Of a DNA stretch of 64,000 nucleotides, positions 17,935 through 26,475 are shown in pieces. Origin of the DNA: Diplocloster hominis (GTDB taxonomy: Bacteria > Bacillota > Clostridia > Lachnospirales > Lachnospiraceae); assembly GCF_032380655.1 (NCBI RefSeq), contig NZ_JAWDIY010000001.1, positions 186,001 through 250,000 of the forward strand, written 5' to 3'. The notes beneath the pieces were generated by a model. The model was not told where the DNA came from. It searched no databases and worked only from the letters and a program-made list of their open reading frames with translations. The stretch's first letter is position 1. Every line of letters begins with the position of its first letter. The translations under genes and the position numbers were made by a program.

Positions 17935-18873
17935 TTATCTCTCTCCCAGAGTAGCCACCATAACTGCCTTTATGGTATGCATCCGGTTCTCCGCCTCATC
18001 GAATACCACAGACGCAGGGGATTCGAACACCTCTTCCGTCACTTCATTGCCTTTTACTGCCGGCAGGCAGTGCATGAAGATCGTGGTCTCTTTTCCGGTC
18101 TTTTCCATCATAGCCTTATTGATCTGATAGGGTTTCAGCAGGCCGACTCTCTCAGCCGCCTTCTCTTCTTCTCCCATGGAGCACCATACGTCCGTGTACA
18201 GCACATCAGCCCCCTGTACGGCGTCCACCTGGTCGGTGACTTCCACTGTGCTTCCCGCCGCTTTGGCATAGTCCTGGCATAACTGTACCAGATCATCCGA
18301 CGGCCACAGGCTCTTCGGAGCCACGATCTTGCAATTGATTCCCAGTTTACCGCAGCCGATCATCAGGCTGTTGGCCATATTATTTCTTCCGTCTCCGAGA
18401 TATGCGAAGTTCAGGCCTTTCAGATAGCCGAAATGCTCCTGCATGGTCAGGCAGTCGGCCAGGATCTGGGTCGGGTGATAGGTGTCGGTCAGACCGTTCC
18501 ATACCGGTACACCGCTGAACTGTGCCAGTTTCTCCACAGTTTCGTGTTTAAATCCGCGGAATTCTATGCCGTCAAACATACGTCCCAGAACCCGAGCCGT
18601 ATCTTCCACGCTTTCCTTGTGTCCCAGCTGGATATCATCCTTACCCAGATATTCCGGGTGGGCTCCTTCATCCACGCAGGCCACGGTAAACGCGCATCTG
18701 GTTCTGGTTGACGGTTTTTCAAACAGCAGCGCTATATTTTTACCTTTCAGGCTTTCTCCTGTCTCTCCCTGTTTTTTCTTCGCTTTCAAATCAGCTGCAA
18801 GGTCGATCAGATATTGAATCTCCTCCGGCGTAAAATCTTTCAGCGTCAAAAAATTTCTTCCTTTTAAATCCAT
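17935..18873 (-). CDS. argF: Ornithine carbamoyltransferase
   Basis: Makes citrulline from ornithine and carbamoyl phosphate (arginine synthesis, or the reverse in the deiminase pathway). The 312-aa protein has the carbamoyl-phosphate motif STRTR (about residues 55-59), HPTQ (about 133-136), an ornithine loop with DVWCSMG (about 228-234) and FMHCLP (about 268-273). No other arginine gene lies in the window, and no arcA or arcC, so the direction cannot be decided from context. It is placed between a patatin gene and birA. I see no ARG box that I would defend. Confidence 0.96.
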   Translation of the reverse strand: MDLKGRNFLTLKDFTPEEIQYLIDLAADLKAKKKQGETGESLKGKNIALLFEKPSTRTRCAFTVACVDEGAHPEYLGKDDIQLGHKESVEDTARVLGRMFDGIEFRGFKHETVEKLAQFSGVPVWNGLTDTYHPTQILADCLTMQEHFGYLKGLNFAYLGDGRNNMANSLMIGCGKLGINCKIVAPKSLWPSDDLVQLCQDYAKAAGSTVEVTDQVDAVQGADVLYTDVWCSMGEEEKAAERVGLLKPYQINKAMMEKTGKETTIFMHCLPAVKGNEVTEEVFESPASVVFDEAENRMHTIKAVMVATLGER

Positions 18874-18889
18874 GATTGTGTTCTCCTTC

Positions 18890-20065
18890 CTATTCTTCCC
18901 CCGGTATGTTCAGTATCAGATAGACGAATACCGGAATTTCTTCTAGCGTGTCTAATTTTCCGGCTCTGCTCCGGATCAGCTCCAAAAGCTTTGTATCGGT
19001 ATAAATCTTATATTTTTGAACCCGGAACAGCTTGGCTGTCGCCTCCATCATCGTGAGATAGAGCTCGTCATAGGTCCAGCATTTCTCAAGCTTTAACTCC
19101 GATGCGATCACCGGCAGAATCACTTCAAACAGGTTCCTGTAAAGCATTGCCGGGTCTTTATCCAATTTATAAGCCTCCGATACGAAACGCAGCGTCTCCG
19201 GCCTCAAATCCACCAATTGCTTTAAATAATAACACTCTTCCTGCGTTTGATCAATATAGTAAATCATTCCTTTCAGGCCGTAGAGCAGCCGTTTCGCGTC
19301 ATAATACCCGATTTTCATATTCCGGACGCTCTTTCGGTGGTCAAAATCCAGAATGTTCCCCAGATGTACCCGGGGCTCAATGCTGTAGATCGTAGCATCC
19401 TCCGGGATCTTTACCTTCTTCTCCCTGCCCGGCCCGAAGATCCGGATCATGATGATATCCTTATAATCCCGGTTGATCAGGGACGGCAGCGGTACATTGT
19501 TGAACATCCCCCCGTCCATGTATACCTTTCCATGGAGCCGCTCCGTCTTGAACACCGGCAGATAGGCGCTGGCGATCAGCAGGTCATTCAGCATCCCCTG
19601 CGGAATATCCCCGATCCCCAGATCCAGCTCCTTTAACTCGGAGATGGAAAAGGTAAGCAGATAAAACGCCACAGGACTTTTCCGAATATATTCCTCATCC
19701 ACATTTTCTTCGATCAGATTGCGAAGAGGTGTGATATCGGCTCCGCCGTCCTTCAGCAAACGCATCATTTCCTTCATCGTCTCTATGGGATCTGCGGTGC
19801 CCATGAATATCTGCGACATCAGGACATCATCCACATCCATAACCTGGGAATAAGAGACTTCCCTCCACAGATGCTCCGCTTTATCGATATCCCCCATGCA
19901 GATCAGGGCCCCGTTCAGCGCGCCCACCGAAGTGCCCGCCACCGCATTGATCTTCACCCCGGCCTCTTTAAGCGCCCGCCAGGCCCCCACCTGGTAAGCC
20001 CCTCTGGCGCCTCCGCCCTCCAGCACCAGCCCATACTCTTTCGTCAGATCTATCACCGGTTCCAT
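18890..20065 (-). CDS. Patatin-like phospholipase
   Basis: A predicted serine acyl hydrolase of the RssA/YlbK type, about 391 aa. The oxyanion loop GGGARG and the nucleophile elbow GTSVG (catalytic Ser) lie in the first 60 residues; the partner Asp lies in the DGG motif of VYMDGGMFNNVPL (about residues 190-202). No signal peptide is seen, so the protein is intracellular. The ATG at 20065 is preferred over an in-frame one 14 codons upstream because AAAGGAGG lies 8 bp before it. It is separated from argF by 16 bp and from the SPFH gene by a terminator. Confidence 0.88.
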   Translation of the reverse strand: MEPVIDLTKEYGLVLEGGGARGAYQVGAWRALKEAGVKINAVAGTSVGALNGALICMGDIDKAEHLWREVSYSQVMDVDDVLMSQIFMGTADPIETMKEMMRLLKDGGADITPLRNLIEENVDEEYIRKSPVAFYLLTFSISELKELDLGIGDIPQGMLNDLLIASAYLPVFKTERLHGKVYMDGGMFNNVPLPSLINRDYKDIIMIRIFGPGREKKVKIPEDATIYSIEPRVHLGNILDFDHRKSVRNMKIGYYDAKRLLYGLKGMIYYIDQTQEECYYLKQLVDLRPETLRFVSEAYKLDKDPAMLYRNLFEVILPVIASELKLEKCWTYDELYLTMMEATAKLFRVQKYKIYTDTKLLELIRSRAGKLDTLEEIPVFVYLILNIPGEE

Positions 20066-20114
20066 GATGCCGCCTCCTTTGCACGCAGCGATACATATTT
20101 TCTGCAAAATCTAA

Positions 20115-20163
20115 AACAGGGGCGTCCCAAAATATGCGGCTGCAAATTTCGGAACACCCCTTT
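20115..20163 (-). terminator. Terminator-like hairpin after the SPFH gene
   Basis: On the minus strand GGGGTGTTCC pairs with GGGACGCCCC, with G-T and single mismatches, followed by TGTTTT. It lies 12 bp after the SPFH gene stop and before the patatin gene. Confidence 0.55.
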
Positions 20164-20174
20164 AGCTTACGTTT

Positions 20175-21125
20175 TTATTCCGGTATTTTGTCACCGGCAA
20201 CCTCGGTAATCGATTTTACCAGACCTGCAATTCCCTGAATCTCGGACGGAATGATAATCTTTGTGGCTTTCCCATCTGCAGCCTTTGCAAATGCTTCCAG
20301 GCTCTTGATCTGGAGAACTGCCTGATCCGCACCGGCTTCCTTGATAAAGCGGATACCATCGGCATTGGCCTGCTGTACCTTCTGGATGGCGGTAGCCTGA
20401 CCTTCCGCTTCCCGGATGGTCGCTTCCTTCTTCGCTTCCGCGCGCAGGATCGCGGACTGTTTCTCCGCCTCCGCCTGCAGAATTACAGATTCCTTCTGGC
20501 CTTCCGCTACCAGGATCGCAGACTTCTTCTCACCTTCCGCGCGAAGAATAGACTCCCGGCGTTCACGTTCTGCCTTCATCTGTTTTTCCATGGCATCCCG
20601 GATCGCATCCGGAGGAATGATGTTCTTCAGTTCCACACGGTTTACTTTAATACCCCACGGATCTGTGGCTTCATCCAGGGACTGTCTCATCTTAGCGTTA
20701 ATGATCTCTCTGGAAGTCAGAGTCTGATCCAGTTCCAGATCACCAATGATATTACGGAGGGTCGTAGCGGTCAGATTCTCGATCGCCATGATCGGATTCT
20801 CCACACCATAAGCAAAAAGCTTCGGGTCCGTAATCTGGAAAAATACGACCGTATCAATTCTCATGGTAACATTATCCTTCGTGATAACCGGCTGCGGTGC
20901 GAAATCCACCACCTGTTCTTTCAATGTCACCTTTTTGGCAATGCGGTCAATAAACGGTACTTTAAAGTGAATACCGACGCCCCAGGTACCCTGATAAGCT
21001 CCCAGACGCTCTAAAACCCTGGCCTGAGCCTGCGGCACAATCTTTACACAGGACGCCAAAACAATCAGCAATATTATAACAATGGCTACAATTAAAATCC
21101 CTACTCCTACTCCTGTTCCTGGCAT
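20175..21125 (-). CDS. SPFH/Band 7 (stomatin/QmcA-like) membrane protein
   Basis: A 316-aa membrane-scaffold protein. One N-terminal transmembrane helix (about residues 7-28) precedes an SPFH domain (VKIVPQAQARVLERLGAYQGT onward, about 30-185). A long helical region follows with degenerate repeats of the type ILRAEGEKKSAILVAEGQKE (about 190-250), predicted to form a coiled coil. Such proteins oligomerise in the cytoplasmic membrane and organise other membrane proteins. The start overlaps the NfeD gene by 19 bp, the classic NfeD-stomatin pair. Confidence 0.92.
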   Translation of the reverse strand: MPGTGVGVGILIVAIVIILLIVLASCVKIVPQAQARVLERLGAYQGTWGVGIHFKVPFIDRIAKKVTLKEQVVDFAPQPVITKDNVTMRIDTVVFFQITDPKLFAYGVENPIMAIENLTATTLRNIIGDLELDQTLTSREIINAKMRQSLDEATDPWGIKVNRVELKNIIPPDAIRDAMEKQMKAERERRESILRAEGEKKSAILVAEGQKESVILQAEAEKQSAILRAEAKKEATIREAEGQATAIQKVQQANADGIRFIKEAGADQAVLQIKSLEAFAKAADGKATKIIIPSEIQGIAGLVKSITEVAGDKIPE

Positions 21126-21574
21126 GTTGATTCCTCCGTTTTCTTTTCTGTTTTTTCTACTATGAGCTTCACACCCTCAATAGCTTTCACTGTTACGATC
21201 TCATCTTTCTCTATCATAACCGCGTTATCCGTAGTTCTGGCCGTCCATACCTTCCCTTTCAGGGAGACAGCCCCTAATCCGTGTATATTATCGATCGTCT
21301 CCAGCACAACGCCTTTCCCGCCGATCAGACTATCCACATTCGTTTTCTCCCGATCCTTGTTAAAATACCGTACCGCGATCGGTCTTGTGACAAACAGTAA
21401 AAATAGTGATACCATAAAAAACAGGGCCAGCTGTATACCCAGATTCGCTCCCAGCGCCGCTGCGATAAAAGCTACCAGCGCACCGCCTGCAAACCATATC
21501 GTAGTAAGCCCCAGCGTAATGATCTCAATGATCAAAAGTACCACAAATAAAGCCAGCCAAATGATTGCGTCCAT
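21107..21574 (-). CDS. NfeD family protein
   Basis: A short NfeD protein of about 155 aa: three to four N-terminal membrane helices (residues 5-75) followed by an OB-fold domain (about 85-145, with LIGGKGVVLETI and GRVSLKGKVW-like features). It is the usual partner of the SPFH protein encoded immediately downstream, with overlapping frames. I place the start at the second of two nearby ATGs, because AGGAG is then 8 bp away; the ATG at 21580 is also possible. Confidence 0.88.
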   Translation of the reverse strand: MDAIIWLALFVVLLIIEIITLGLTTIWFAGGALVAFIAAALGANLGIQLALFFMVSLFLLFVTRPIAVRYFNKDREKTNVDSLIGGKGVVLETIDNIHGLGAVSLKGKVWTARTTDNAVMIEKDEIVTVKAIEGVKLIVEKTEKKTEESTCQEQE

Positions 21575-21729
21575 GTCCATCGCTCCTTTCCCCTTATCTT
21601 ACTATAATTTGTTTTGAATTACAATATTTTTAAAAAAGACTTTACATAAACCGTCTGCTATTACAAAAACGGGGAGGCCAATGATATAAATGAGTTTCGG
21701 TTGCGAAACTCTCCGCATTCTATGAAATA

Positions 21730-21771
21730 AAAAGAACCCTACATAAACCAGTGTTGGTTTATATAGGGTTT
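21730..21771. terminator. Bidirectional-looking terminator after the cell-wall hydrolase gene
   Basis: ACCCTACATAAACCA pairs with TGGTTTATATAGGGT around GTGT, with one mismatch. On the minus strand it is followed by TCTTTTTATTT and lies about 30 bp after the hydrolase stop. Confidence 0.7.
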
Positions 21772-21800
21772 CCAATTTTACAATTTATATTTCGAAGCGA

Positions 21801-23051
21801 TTACCAAAAAACATGATTTCCGATCACTGTTCCGTCTGCTCCGGAACTTGCGGGACGGAACTGGGTCGCTCCTCCTACATTATCGGCTCCGCCGATGGCC
21901 GCCTGAGCAGCTTCCATACAGGAACCGCTGGGTCCGTTGGCGATGATGCTCTGCATCCGGTCACTGTGTGCCGGAGGGAACTGTCCGCTCTGGTATACCA
22001 CTCCGCTGATGGAACCCGGATATCTGCCGCTTCGTACACGGTTCATAACTACGCTGGCCACACCGAGCTTGCCTTCGTAACTTTCATTACCTGCTTCCAT
22101 CTGGATGATGGCGGCCAGTATGGTCGCTTCATCCGCATTTGCGGATACGGCTTCCTTCTGCGTTACCTCTTTACCGTTCTGTTTTGCTTTTTCTGCTTCC
22201 GCAGCCCTTTGCTCTTCCGCGATCTCCTCTACGGATTTCGCTTCACCGAGCTGTACTTCTACGGTAACATATTCTTTCGCTACATAACCGGTCTGCTCCG
22301 ATCCGAATTCTACGGTTACCCACTCATCATTCTGCTCGGTAACTGTATACTGCTCTCCGTTTGCCGCAAGTCCAAGTACGGATGCTTCCGTGCTGGCCTC
22401 GGAACGAACTTTCAGTGTTTCGGTATTGACCGTCGCCGTTGTAACTGCTTCTTCTTCCGCTAAGGCTTTTGCCTCATCGTCAAATGCTACATAATCATTC
22501 TTTACATAGCCTTCCACCGACCCGGACGAAATCTTCGTCCATTCATCTCCCCGCTCCAGGATGTCAGCCGCTCCGCCTTTAAATAATTTTCCGACCAGCT
22601 CTGATTCTTCACTGGCCTCTGCGCGGATATTCAGCGACTCGTCCACTTTCGCCATCAGGCGGGCGGACCACTCGGATGTCTCTGCCTGCCCTTCGGCCGG
22701 CGCATCCACAGCTCCTGTCACGGCCTCATCTGCCGGATCACCCGTTCCTGTCGTTGCCGGAACCTGAGCGTCCTGGGGAGCCGGTGTGCTTTGCGCAAGA
22801 TCGGCGGCCACCCCTGCCTGGGCCATTACTTTATCACCTTGATCAGTCTGCGGTGATGCGGTTGGATTGATTTCTGGTGTTGCAGTCGGTAGAACCACAG
22901 TTTTCGGCGTAATATCTGATGTGCTGACCGAAACCAGATCTCTCTGGATTCCAGCCAATCCCCCGGATGCCAGCGCTTCCATAGATGGAACCACAAGGCA
23001 GGATGTGCAAACCATCACACAAGCCAGGGTTTTCGTCCATTTCGCTTTCAT
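21801..23051 (-). CDS. Secreted SH3-domain cell-wall hydrolase (SleB/CwlJ-type Hydrolase_2)
   Basis: A 416-aa exported protein. Residues 1-28 are a signal peptide (KWTK then a hydrophobic core to ALASGG). A long P/T/A/Q-rich linker (about 45-125) is followed by two bacterial SH3 domains (about 130-185 and 200-275, with LNIRAEAS and LKVRSEAS) that may bind the wall. The C-terminus (about 305-416) is a Hydrolase_2 domain with AAIIQMEAGNESYEGKLGV and VVMNRVRSGRYPGSI, the fold of spore cortex-lytic SleB and CwlJ. The catalytic Glu is probably in MEAGNE. It could serve in vegetative wall turnover or spore germination. It has its own promoter and terminator. Confidence 0.9.
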   Translation of the reverse strand: MKAKWTKTLACVMVCTSCLVVPSMEALASGGLAGIQRDLVSVSTSDITPKTVVLPTATPEINPTASPQTDQGDKVMAQAGVAADLAQSTPAPQDAQVPATTGTGDPADEAVTGAVDAPAEGQAETSEWSARLMAKVDESLNIRAEASEESELVGKLFKGGAADILERGDEWTKISSGSVEGYVKNDYVAFDDEAKALAEEEAVTTATVNTETLKVRSEASTEASVLGLAANGEQYTVTEQNDEWVTVEFGSEQTGYVAKEYVTVEVQLGEAKSVEEIAEEQRAAEAEKAKQNGKEVTQKEAVSANADEATILAAIIQMEAGNESYEGKLGVASVVMNRVRSGRYPGSISGVVYQSGQFPPAHSDRMQSIIANGPSGSCMEAAQAAIGGADNVGGATQFRPASSGADGTVIGNHVFW

Positions 23052-23118
23052 TGTGTCCTCCTGAACAATTGCGTTTTTATTACAATTGTTACAATTTTAT
23101 TAAATTTATTACGGACTT

Positions 23119-23147
23119 ATAATAGCAAAGTTAAATTTATTTGTCAA
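23119..23147 (-). promoter_or_regulatory. Sigma-A promoter of the cell-wall hydrolase gene
   Basis: On the minus strand TTGACA (23147-23142) and TATTAT (23124-23119) have a 17-bp spacer. The gene starts about 65 bp downstream, after an AGGAGG site. Confidence 0.8.
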
Positions 23148-23855
23148 GGGGTGATTATCTACAAAAAATGAGCTGTAAATTTAGGAGCTGTCAAAAAGAG
23201 ATTCCGGCTGATCCAGAGAACGGATACAGGACGGGTGGGGATAACCTGGGCTTTTTTGGTATCTGACCGGTGGTTGGGGGGTATGTTTGAGACTGAAAAA
23301 ATGGGGATAGAGAGGTGGTTTTTGGGGAGGCTTGTGTAATTTTGGATATGAGATTTTTAAGGGTTTTGGAGGGATTTTGGCGAAATATGAAAGAATGGGC
23401 GATAATTATTTTTTTATAGTTGAACACTTGGCGGCCGTATTGATCCCGCTTCCATGCGGTGTATAAAAAATAATAAATTATCAGCGGATTCTTTTTCCAG
23501 TGCAAAGAAACAGCCAGTGCTTTTTCTAATCCAGAGCTGCAAGGAATTTTGAGGAAAAATCAGATTCCAGAAATTGAAATTACAGGCATTGATGGCAATT
23601 TCTGTATAGCAAGTACTGCAATAGATTCCGCCCTTCAATTTCAATCTCCGCATTTCTGTTAAACAGATGGATGATTTTTAAGATTTTAGGGAAGTATGGT
23701 CTTTAAGTAATTATTTTAAAACTATCTGTATTGTGCAGAAAATGAGAGGAAATTTCGATTAATTGGTGGTACGATAAGGATATCCCAGATAATAAAAAAA
23801 GGAATGAGCTGTTCCTTTTGGAAATGTAAGGTTGTGTGAGTATAGGAGGATAAAA
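23148..23855. other. Intergenic stretch without a convincing gene
   Basis: About 700 bp between the hydrolase promoter and the ASCH-like gene. Short frames on the minus strand have no ribosome-binding site and unnatural composition. The part at 23230-23330 is unusually G-rich on the plus strand. A small hairpin (AAAAGGAA with TTCCTTTT, 23800-23820) precedes the next gene. I see nothing else. Confidence 0.5.
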
Positions 23856-24320
23856 ATGGTTCATTTAGTTTATTGTGATAATGCCGGGGCAAAGGGGGAA
23901 AAAGTTCTTGATAAGATTATGTCTGGTACGAAAACAATGGTAGTCCGGGGAGCGGCAGGAAGAAAAATCCCTCACAGCAGAGTATTTGCCGGGGAAACGC
24001 TTTATTTTATGGAGAAGGGGACAAAACAGATTTCTGCCAGAGCAGTAGTTAAGGATGTGAAAAATTTTGTAAAATTGTCTGATGAGGAAATTTCCAGGAT
24101 ACTGGATGAGTTTCAGCCCATGCTGAATTTATCTGAAAAGCAAAAGACCCGTTGGCATAAAAAGTGTCTATGTCTGGTTGCTTTTGAAGATGTCCAGGCG
24201 ATACCGGTAATGGAATTTGACCACCAGGGAAATATGGATGACTGGCTGATTCTCGATAAAATAGAGGACGTGGTAGTGGGTACCAGTATCCCTTATAATT
24301 ACGAAAAATCCAGATTCTAA
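23856..24320 (+). CDS. ASCH-like (PUA-fold) domain protein
   Basis: A small cytoplasmic protein of 154 aa. The N-terminal half resembles an ASCH domain: KIMSGTKTMVVRG (about residues 19-31), then a GETLYF strand and ISARAVVKDVKNF, the order expected for this PUA-related RNA- or nucleotide-binding fold. ASCH proteins are thought to act in translation or RNA processing, and some are nucleases or hydrolases; nothing specific can be claimed here. The start at 23856 is chosen over an in-frame ATG eight codons earlier because AGGAGGA lies 5 bp upstream. It stands alone on the plus strand between minus-strand genes, followed by repeats and a terminator. Confidence 0.6.
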   Translation: MVHLVYCDNAGAKGEKVLDKIMSGTKTMVVRGAAGRKIPHSRVFAGETLYFMEKGTKQISARAVVKDVKNFVKLSDEEISRILDEFQPMLNLSEKQKTRWHKKCLCLVAFEDVQAIPVMEFDHQGNMDDWLILDKIEDVVVGTSIPYNYEKSRF

Positions 24321-24348
24321 AACAAATGATTTAGATTTTTGGTGCTAA

Positions 24349-24414
24349 ACCCGATTTATCTTTTTTAAGAACCCGATTTATCTTTTTTAAGAATCTGATT
24401 TAACTTTTTTAAGA
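24349..24414. repeat. Three tandem 22-bp repeats after the ASCH-like gene
   Basis: Units at 24349-24370, 24371-24392 (identical) and 24393-24414 (three differences), core GATTTATCTTTTTTAAGA. They lie between the stop codon and the terminator. They look like slippage repeats; no spacers, so not CRISPR. Confidence 0.85.
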
Positions 24415-24425
24415 ACTCGTTTGAT

Positions 24426-24460
24426 AAATAAAAAGACCCCAAATTTGGGTCTTTTTATTT
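24426..24460. terminator. Strong bidirectional terminator
   Basis: A perfect 14-bp stem (AAATAAAAAGACCC with GGGTCTTTTTATTT) around a 7-nt loop. T-rich on both sides, so it can serve the ASCH-like gene (plus) and the 32-aa peptide gene (minus), which converge on it. Confidence 0.85.
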
Positions 24461-24549
24461 GTTTACATAATTTGGTAAATCTGAAATATTCATTTGGTAA
24501 ATACATTATTATTTCTGATCCTATTTTCTGTTGGTCCAATCTTACCGCC

Positions 24550-24648
24550 TTATTTTTTCTTTCTAGTAAAATATATCGCTATCCCAGCACAGCCAAGTGC
24601 TACAATTATAAAAACGATCAGTGCTATTAACAAGAAACCAGTTGCCAT
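24550..24648 (-). CDS. 32-aa single-span membrane peptide
   Basis: A short frame with a very good ribosome-binding site (GGAGGAG, 6 bp before the ATG). The peptide starts MATGFLLIALIVFIIVALG, continues as one hydrophobic helix of about 22 residues and ends in TRKKK, which predicts a cytoplasmic C-terminus. It converges with the ASCH-like gene on the shared terminator. Such peptides may be subunits of membrane complexes, regulators or toxins; nothing here decides. It does not resemble the Hol_Tox-like toxin at 31.7 kb. Confidence 0.65.
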   Translation of the reverse strand: MATGFLLIALIVFIIVALGCAGIAIYFTRKKK

Positions 24649-25052
24649 TTTTTCTCCTCCCATATTCATTTAAATGATTATACGCCTTACTGGCTGCCAT
24701 CGAGACATCTATCTGTACGCTTAGTAAAAGGGCCAGTAAATATTTTAACCTCTGTTATTTTATTTTATAATACTTTACATGTTATAGCTATTTTTATTTA
24801 TACGAATTTCATGTTTCTGTAAAAATTTCTGGAATTTTAGGATATAAACTACATTCTTATGGCAGATCAACGCAGAATTGCACAAGCCCAGGTTCTAGTT
24901 AACATAATATTTGTTTTCTATTATTCTGCAACCAATTCCGATTTTTTTAAGGACTTTTTATAATAGGAAGAAACACTTATTTAAATAACATTTTTATGCT
25001 TTGTTTCAATCAATTGATTATTTAATCTAAGTTATGAACCCTCTCTATTTGA
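24649..25052. other. AT-rich intergenic region
   Basis: About 400 bp between the 32-aa peptide gene and the DUF998-like gene. Very AT-rich with many short A/T runs. It must contain the promoter of the peptide gene, but I cannot pick one with confidence. No RNA gene is recognised. Confidence 0.4.
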
Positions 25053-25679
25053 TCATAAAATATAGAAACAAAGCAGTATAATAGGCACATACATGAACAC
25101 CAGACTTAAACGCTGCCATAAACCTTCCAGAGAGATGATGGAATTCGCATAGGCTGGTTTATCTGCCATTATAAATAAAACAAAAAACATTACTGAGCAA
25201 AGAAAACTGATAACGCCTGCCGCCATCCAGGGCAACGCATTTATTTTGTAAAAATAGACAGAAACCGTAAGGCCAGCTAATGTTAAGATCATAAATCCAA
25301 CTGCTGCCCCTATACCGTGGATTTTTGCCGGGATACTTTCAAGGGATTTGTCTTGGCCGACGGAAAACAGCCCGGAAAGTATGCAGCCCCCAACTGCGTA
25401 TAGAAGGAGGATGGTCATCAGCGCAATCGCCACAGGCATGGAAACAAAGACGATAAGCTTGTATAACTGCACACTGCCGGCCATTATGATCAGACCTAAA
25501 AGTACAAGCCACGTATTATATAATCTATGTAAGAAAAAATTATGATTACCTAATACACTCATAACCTGATATAGCTGACTGTAACCTTTATAAAATGGCC
25601 CCAGCAGGAAGGGTATTATGAGATCAGCGCACAGAGCGGCGGGCATTATATATAGTAACACCTTTGCAGTATTTTCCAA
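25053..25679 (-). CDS. DUF998-like multi-span membrane protein
   Basis: A 208-aa hydrophobic protein with about six transmembrane helices (near residues 5-25, 50-70, 75-100, 120-145, 150-172 and 188-208). The pattern of loops, including LGNHNFFLHRLYNTW after the first helix and KIHGIGAAVGF before the fourth, fits the DUF998 family of unknown function. The family label is from memory and is moderately uncertain. The gene is 13 bp downstream of the RNA methyltransferase and probably shares its transcript. Confidence 0.6.
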   Translation of the reverse strand: MENTAKVLLYIMPAALCADLIIPFLLGPFYKGYSQLYQVMSVLGNHNFFLHRLYNTWLVLLGLIIMAGSVQLYKLIVFVSMPVAIALMTILLLYAVGGCILSGLFSVGQDKSLESIPAKIHGIGAAVGFMILTLAGLTVSVYFYKINALPWMAAGVISFLCSVMFFVLFIMADKPAYANSIISLEGLWQRLSLVFMYVPIILLCFYIL

Positions 25680-25692
25680 TTCAGAATCTCCT

Positions 25693-26475
25693 TCATTTAG
25701 AGCCTGTTCTCTGCCTCTTCACTTCATACATCAATATTCCCGCAGCCATGGCGGCATTCAAGGATTCTACCTGTCCCTCCATGGGAATCCGGATGTACTG
25801 ATCCGCTGCATCGGCCAGTTCTTCTGTAAGTCCGTTCCCTTCATTTCCGATCAGGAATGCAGTTCCTTTCCGATAGTCGGCGTCCGTGTAGGATTCGGTA
25901 CCGCGCAGATGCGCAGCGTACGTCCTGATCCCCCGCTGATGCAGCAGGGGAATAAGACCGGTTAGGCTGTCAGCGATATGGACAGGGACCCGGTAAATAG
26001 AACCCATGGTGGAGCGGATCGTCTTGGGGTTATACAGATCCACACTTTCACGGCTGATCAGGATACCGGTGACACCGGCTCCCTCCGCAGTTCTGATCAT
26101 AGTCCCTAAGTTACCCGGATCCTGAAGGTTTTCGATCAGCAGGAGAAATGGGTCCGGCTGATCCAGCAGCTGGTCCGGATCAGGCTCCTGCCGTCTGATG
26201 ATGGCGAGAACCCCTTGAGGTGTCTGAGTATCAGACATCTGCGTAAATACATGATCTTCCACCGCTTCAAAGGAAAGATCCTCAAGCATTTCCTGACAGG
26301 TTGGCTCCGCAAGTGCAGATTCACTTACATAGGCCTTCACGACCCGGTCCTTCGGGGCCTCCTTTAGCATCTTAAAACCTTCTACGACAAAAACCCCTTC
26401 TTCCTTCCGAAGCCGGGGTTTTTTATTTAGTTGCATGACATGTTTGACTTGTTGGTTATGCGTACTTGTTATCAT
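25693..26475 (-). CDS. TrmH/SpoU-family rRNA or tRNA 2'-O-methyltransferase
   Basis: A 260-aa SPOUT methyltransferase. The N-terminal part (residues 1-95) matches the substrate-binding L30-like domain (VFVVEGFKMLKEA). The C-terminal knot has the three SpoU motifs: LLLIENLQDPGNLGTMIRTAEGAG (motif 1, about 112-135), FLIGNEGNGL (motif 2) and IRIPMEGQVESLNAAMAAGILMYE (motif 3, about 227-250). It should methylate a ribose 2'-OH of rRNA or tRNA; the exact site cannot be told. Its ATG overlaps the pfkA stop, so translation is coupled. Confidence 0.93.
   Translation of the reverse strand: MITSTHNQQVKHVMQLNKKPRLRKEEGVFVVEGFKMLKEAPKDRVVKAYVSESALAEPTCQEMLEDLSFEAVEDHVFTQMSDTQTPQGVLAIIRRQEPDPDQLLDQPDPFLLLIENLQDPGNLGTMIRTAEGAGVTGILISRESVDLYNPKTIRSTMGSIYRVPVHIADSLTGLIPLLHQRGIRTYAAHLRGTESYTDADYRKGTAFLIGNEGNGLTEELADAADQYIRIPMEGQVESLNAAMAAGILMYEVKRQRTGSK

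Noticed and set aside
21813..22463. 216-aa frame opposite the cell-wall hydrolase
   Set aside because: Shadow frame; the minus-strand protein has a signal peptide, SH3 and hydrolase domains.
23191..23653. Minus-strand frames of 104 and 79 aa upstream of the hydrolase gene
   Set aside because: No ribosome-binding sites, low-complexity composition and no family; treated as non-coding.
24349..24414. Short regular repeats considered as a CRISPR array
   Set aside because: Units are directly adjacent with no spacers, and no cas gene is present. The same holds for the repeats at 10256-10301 and 44503-44662.
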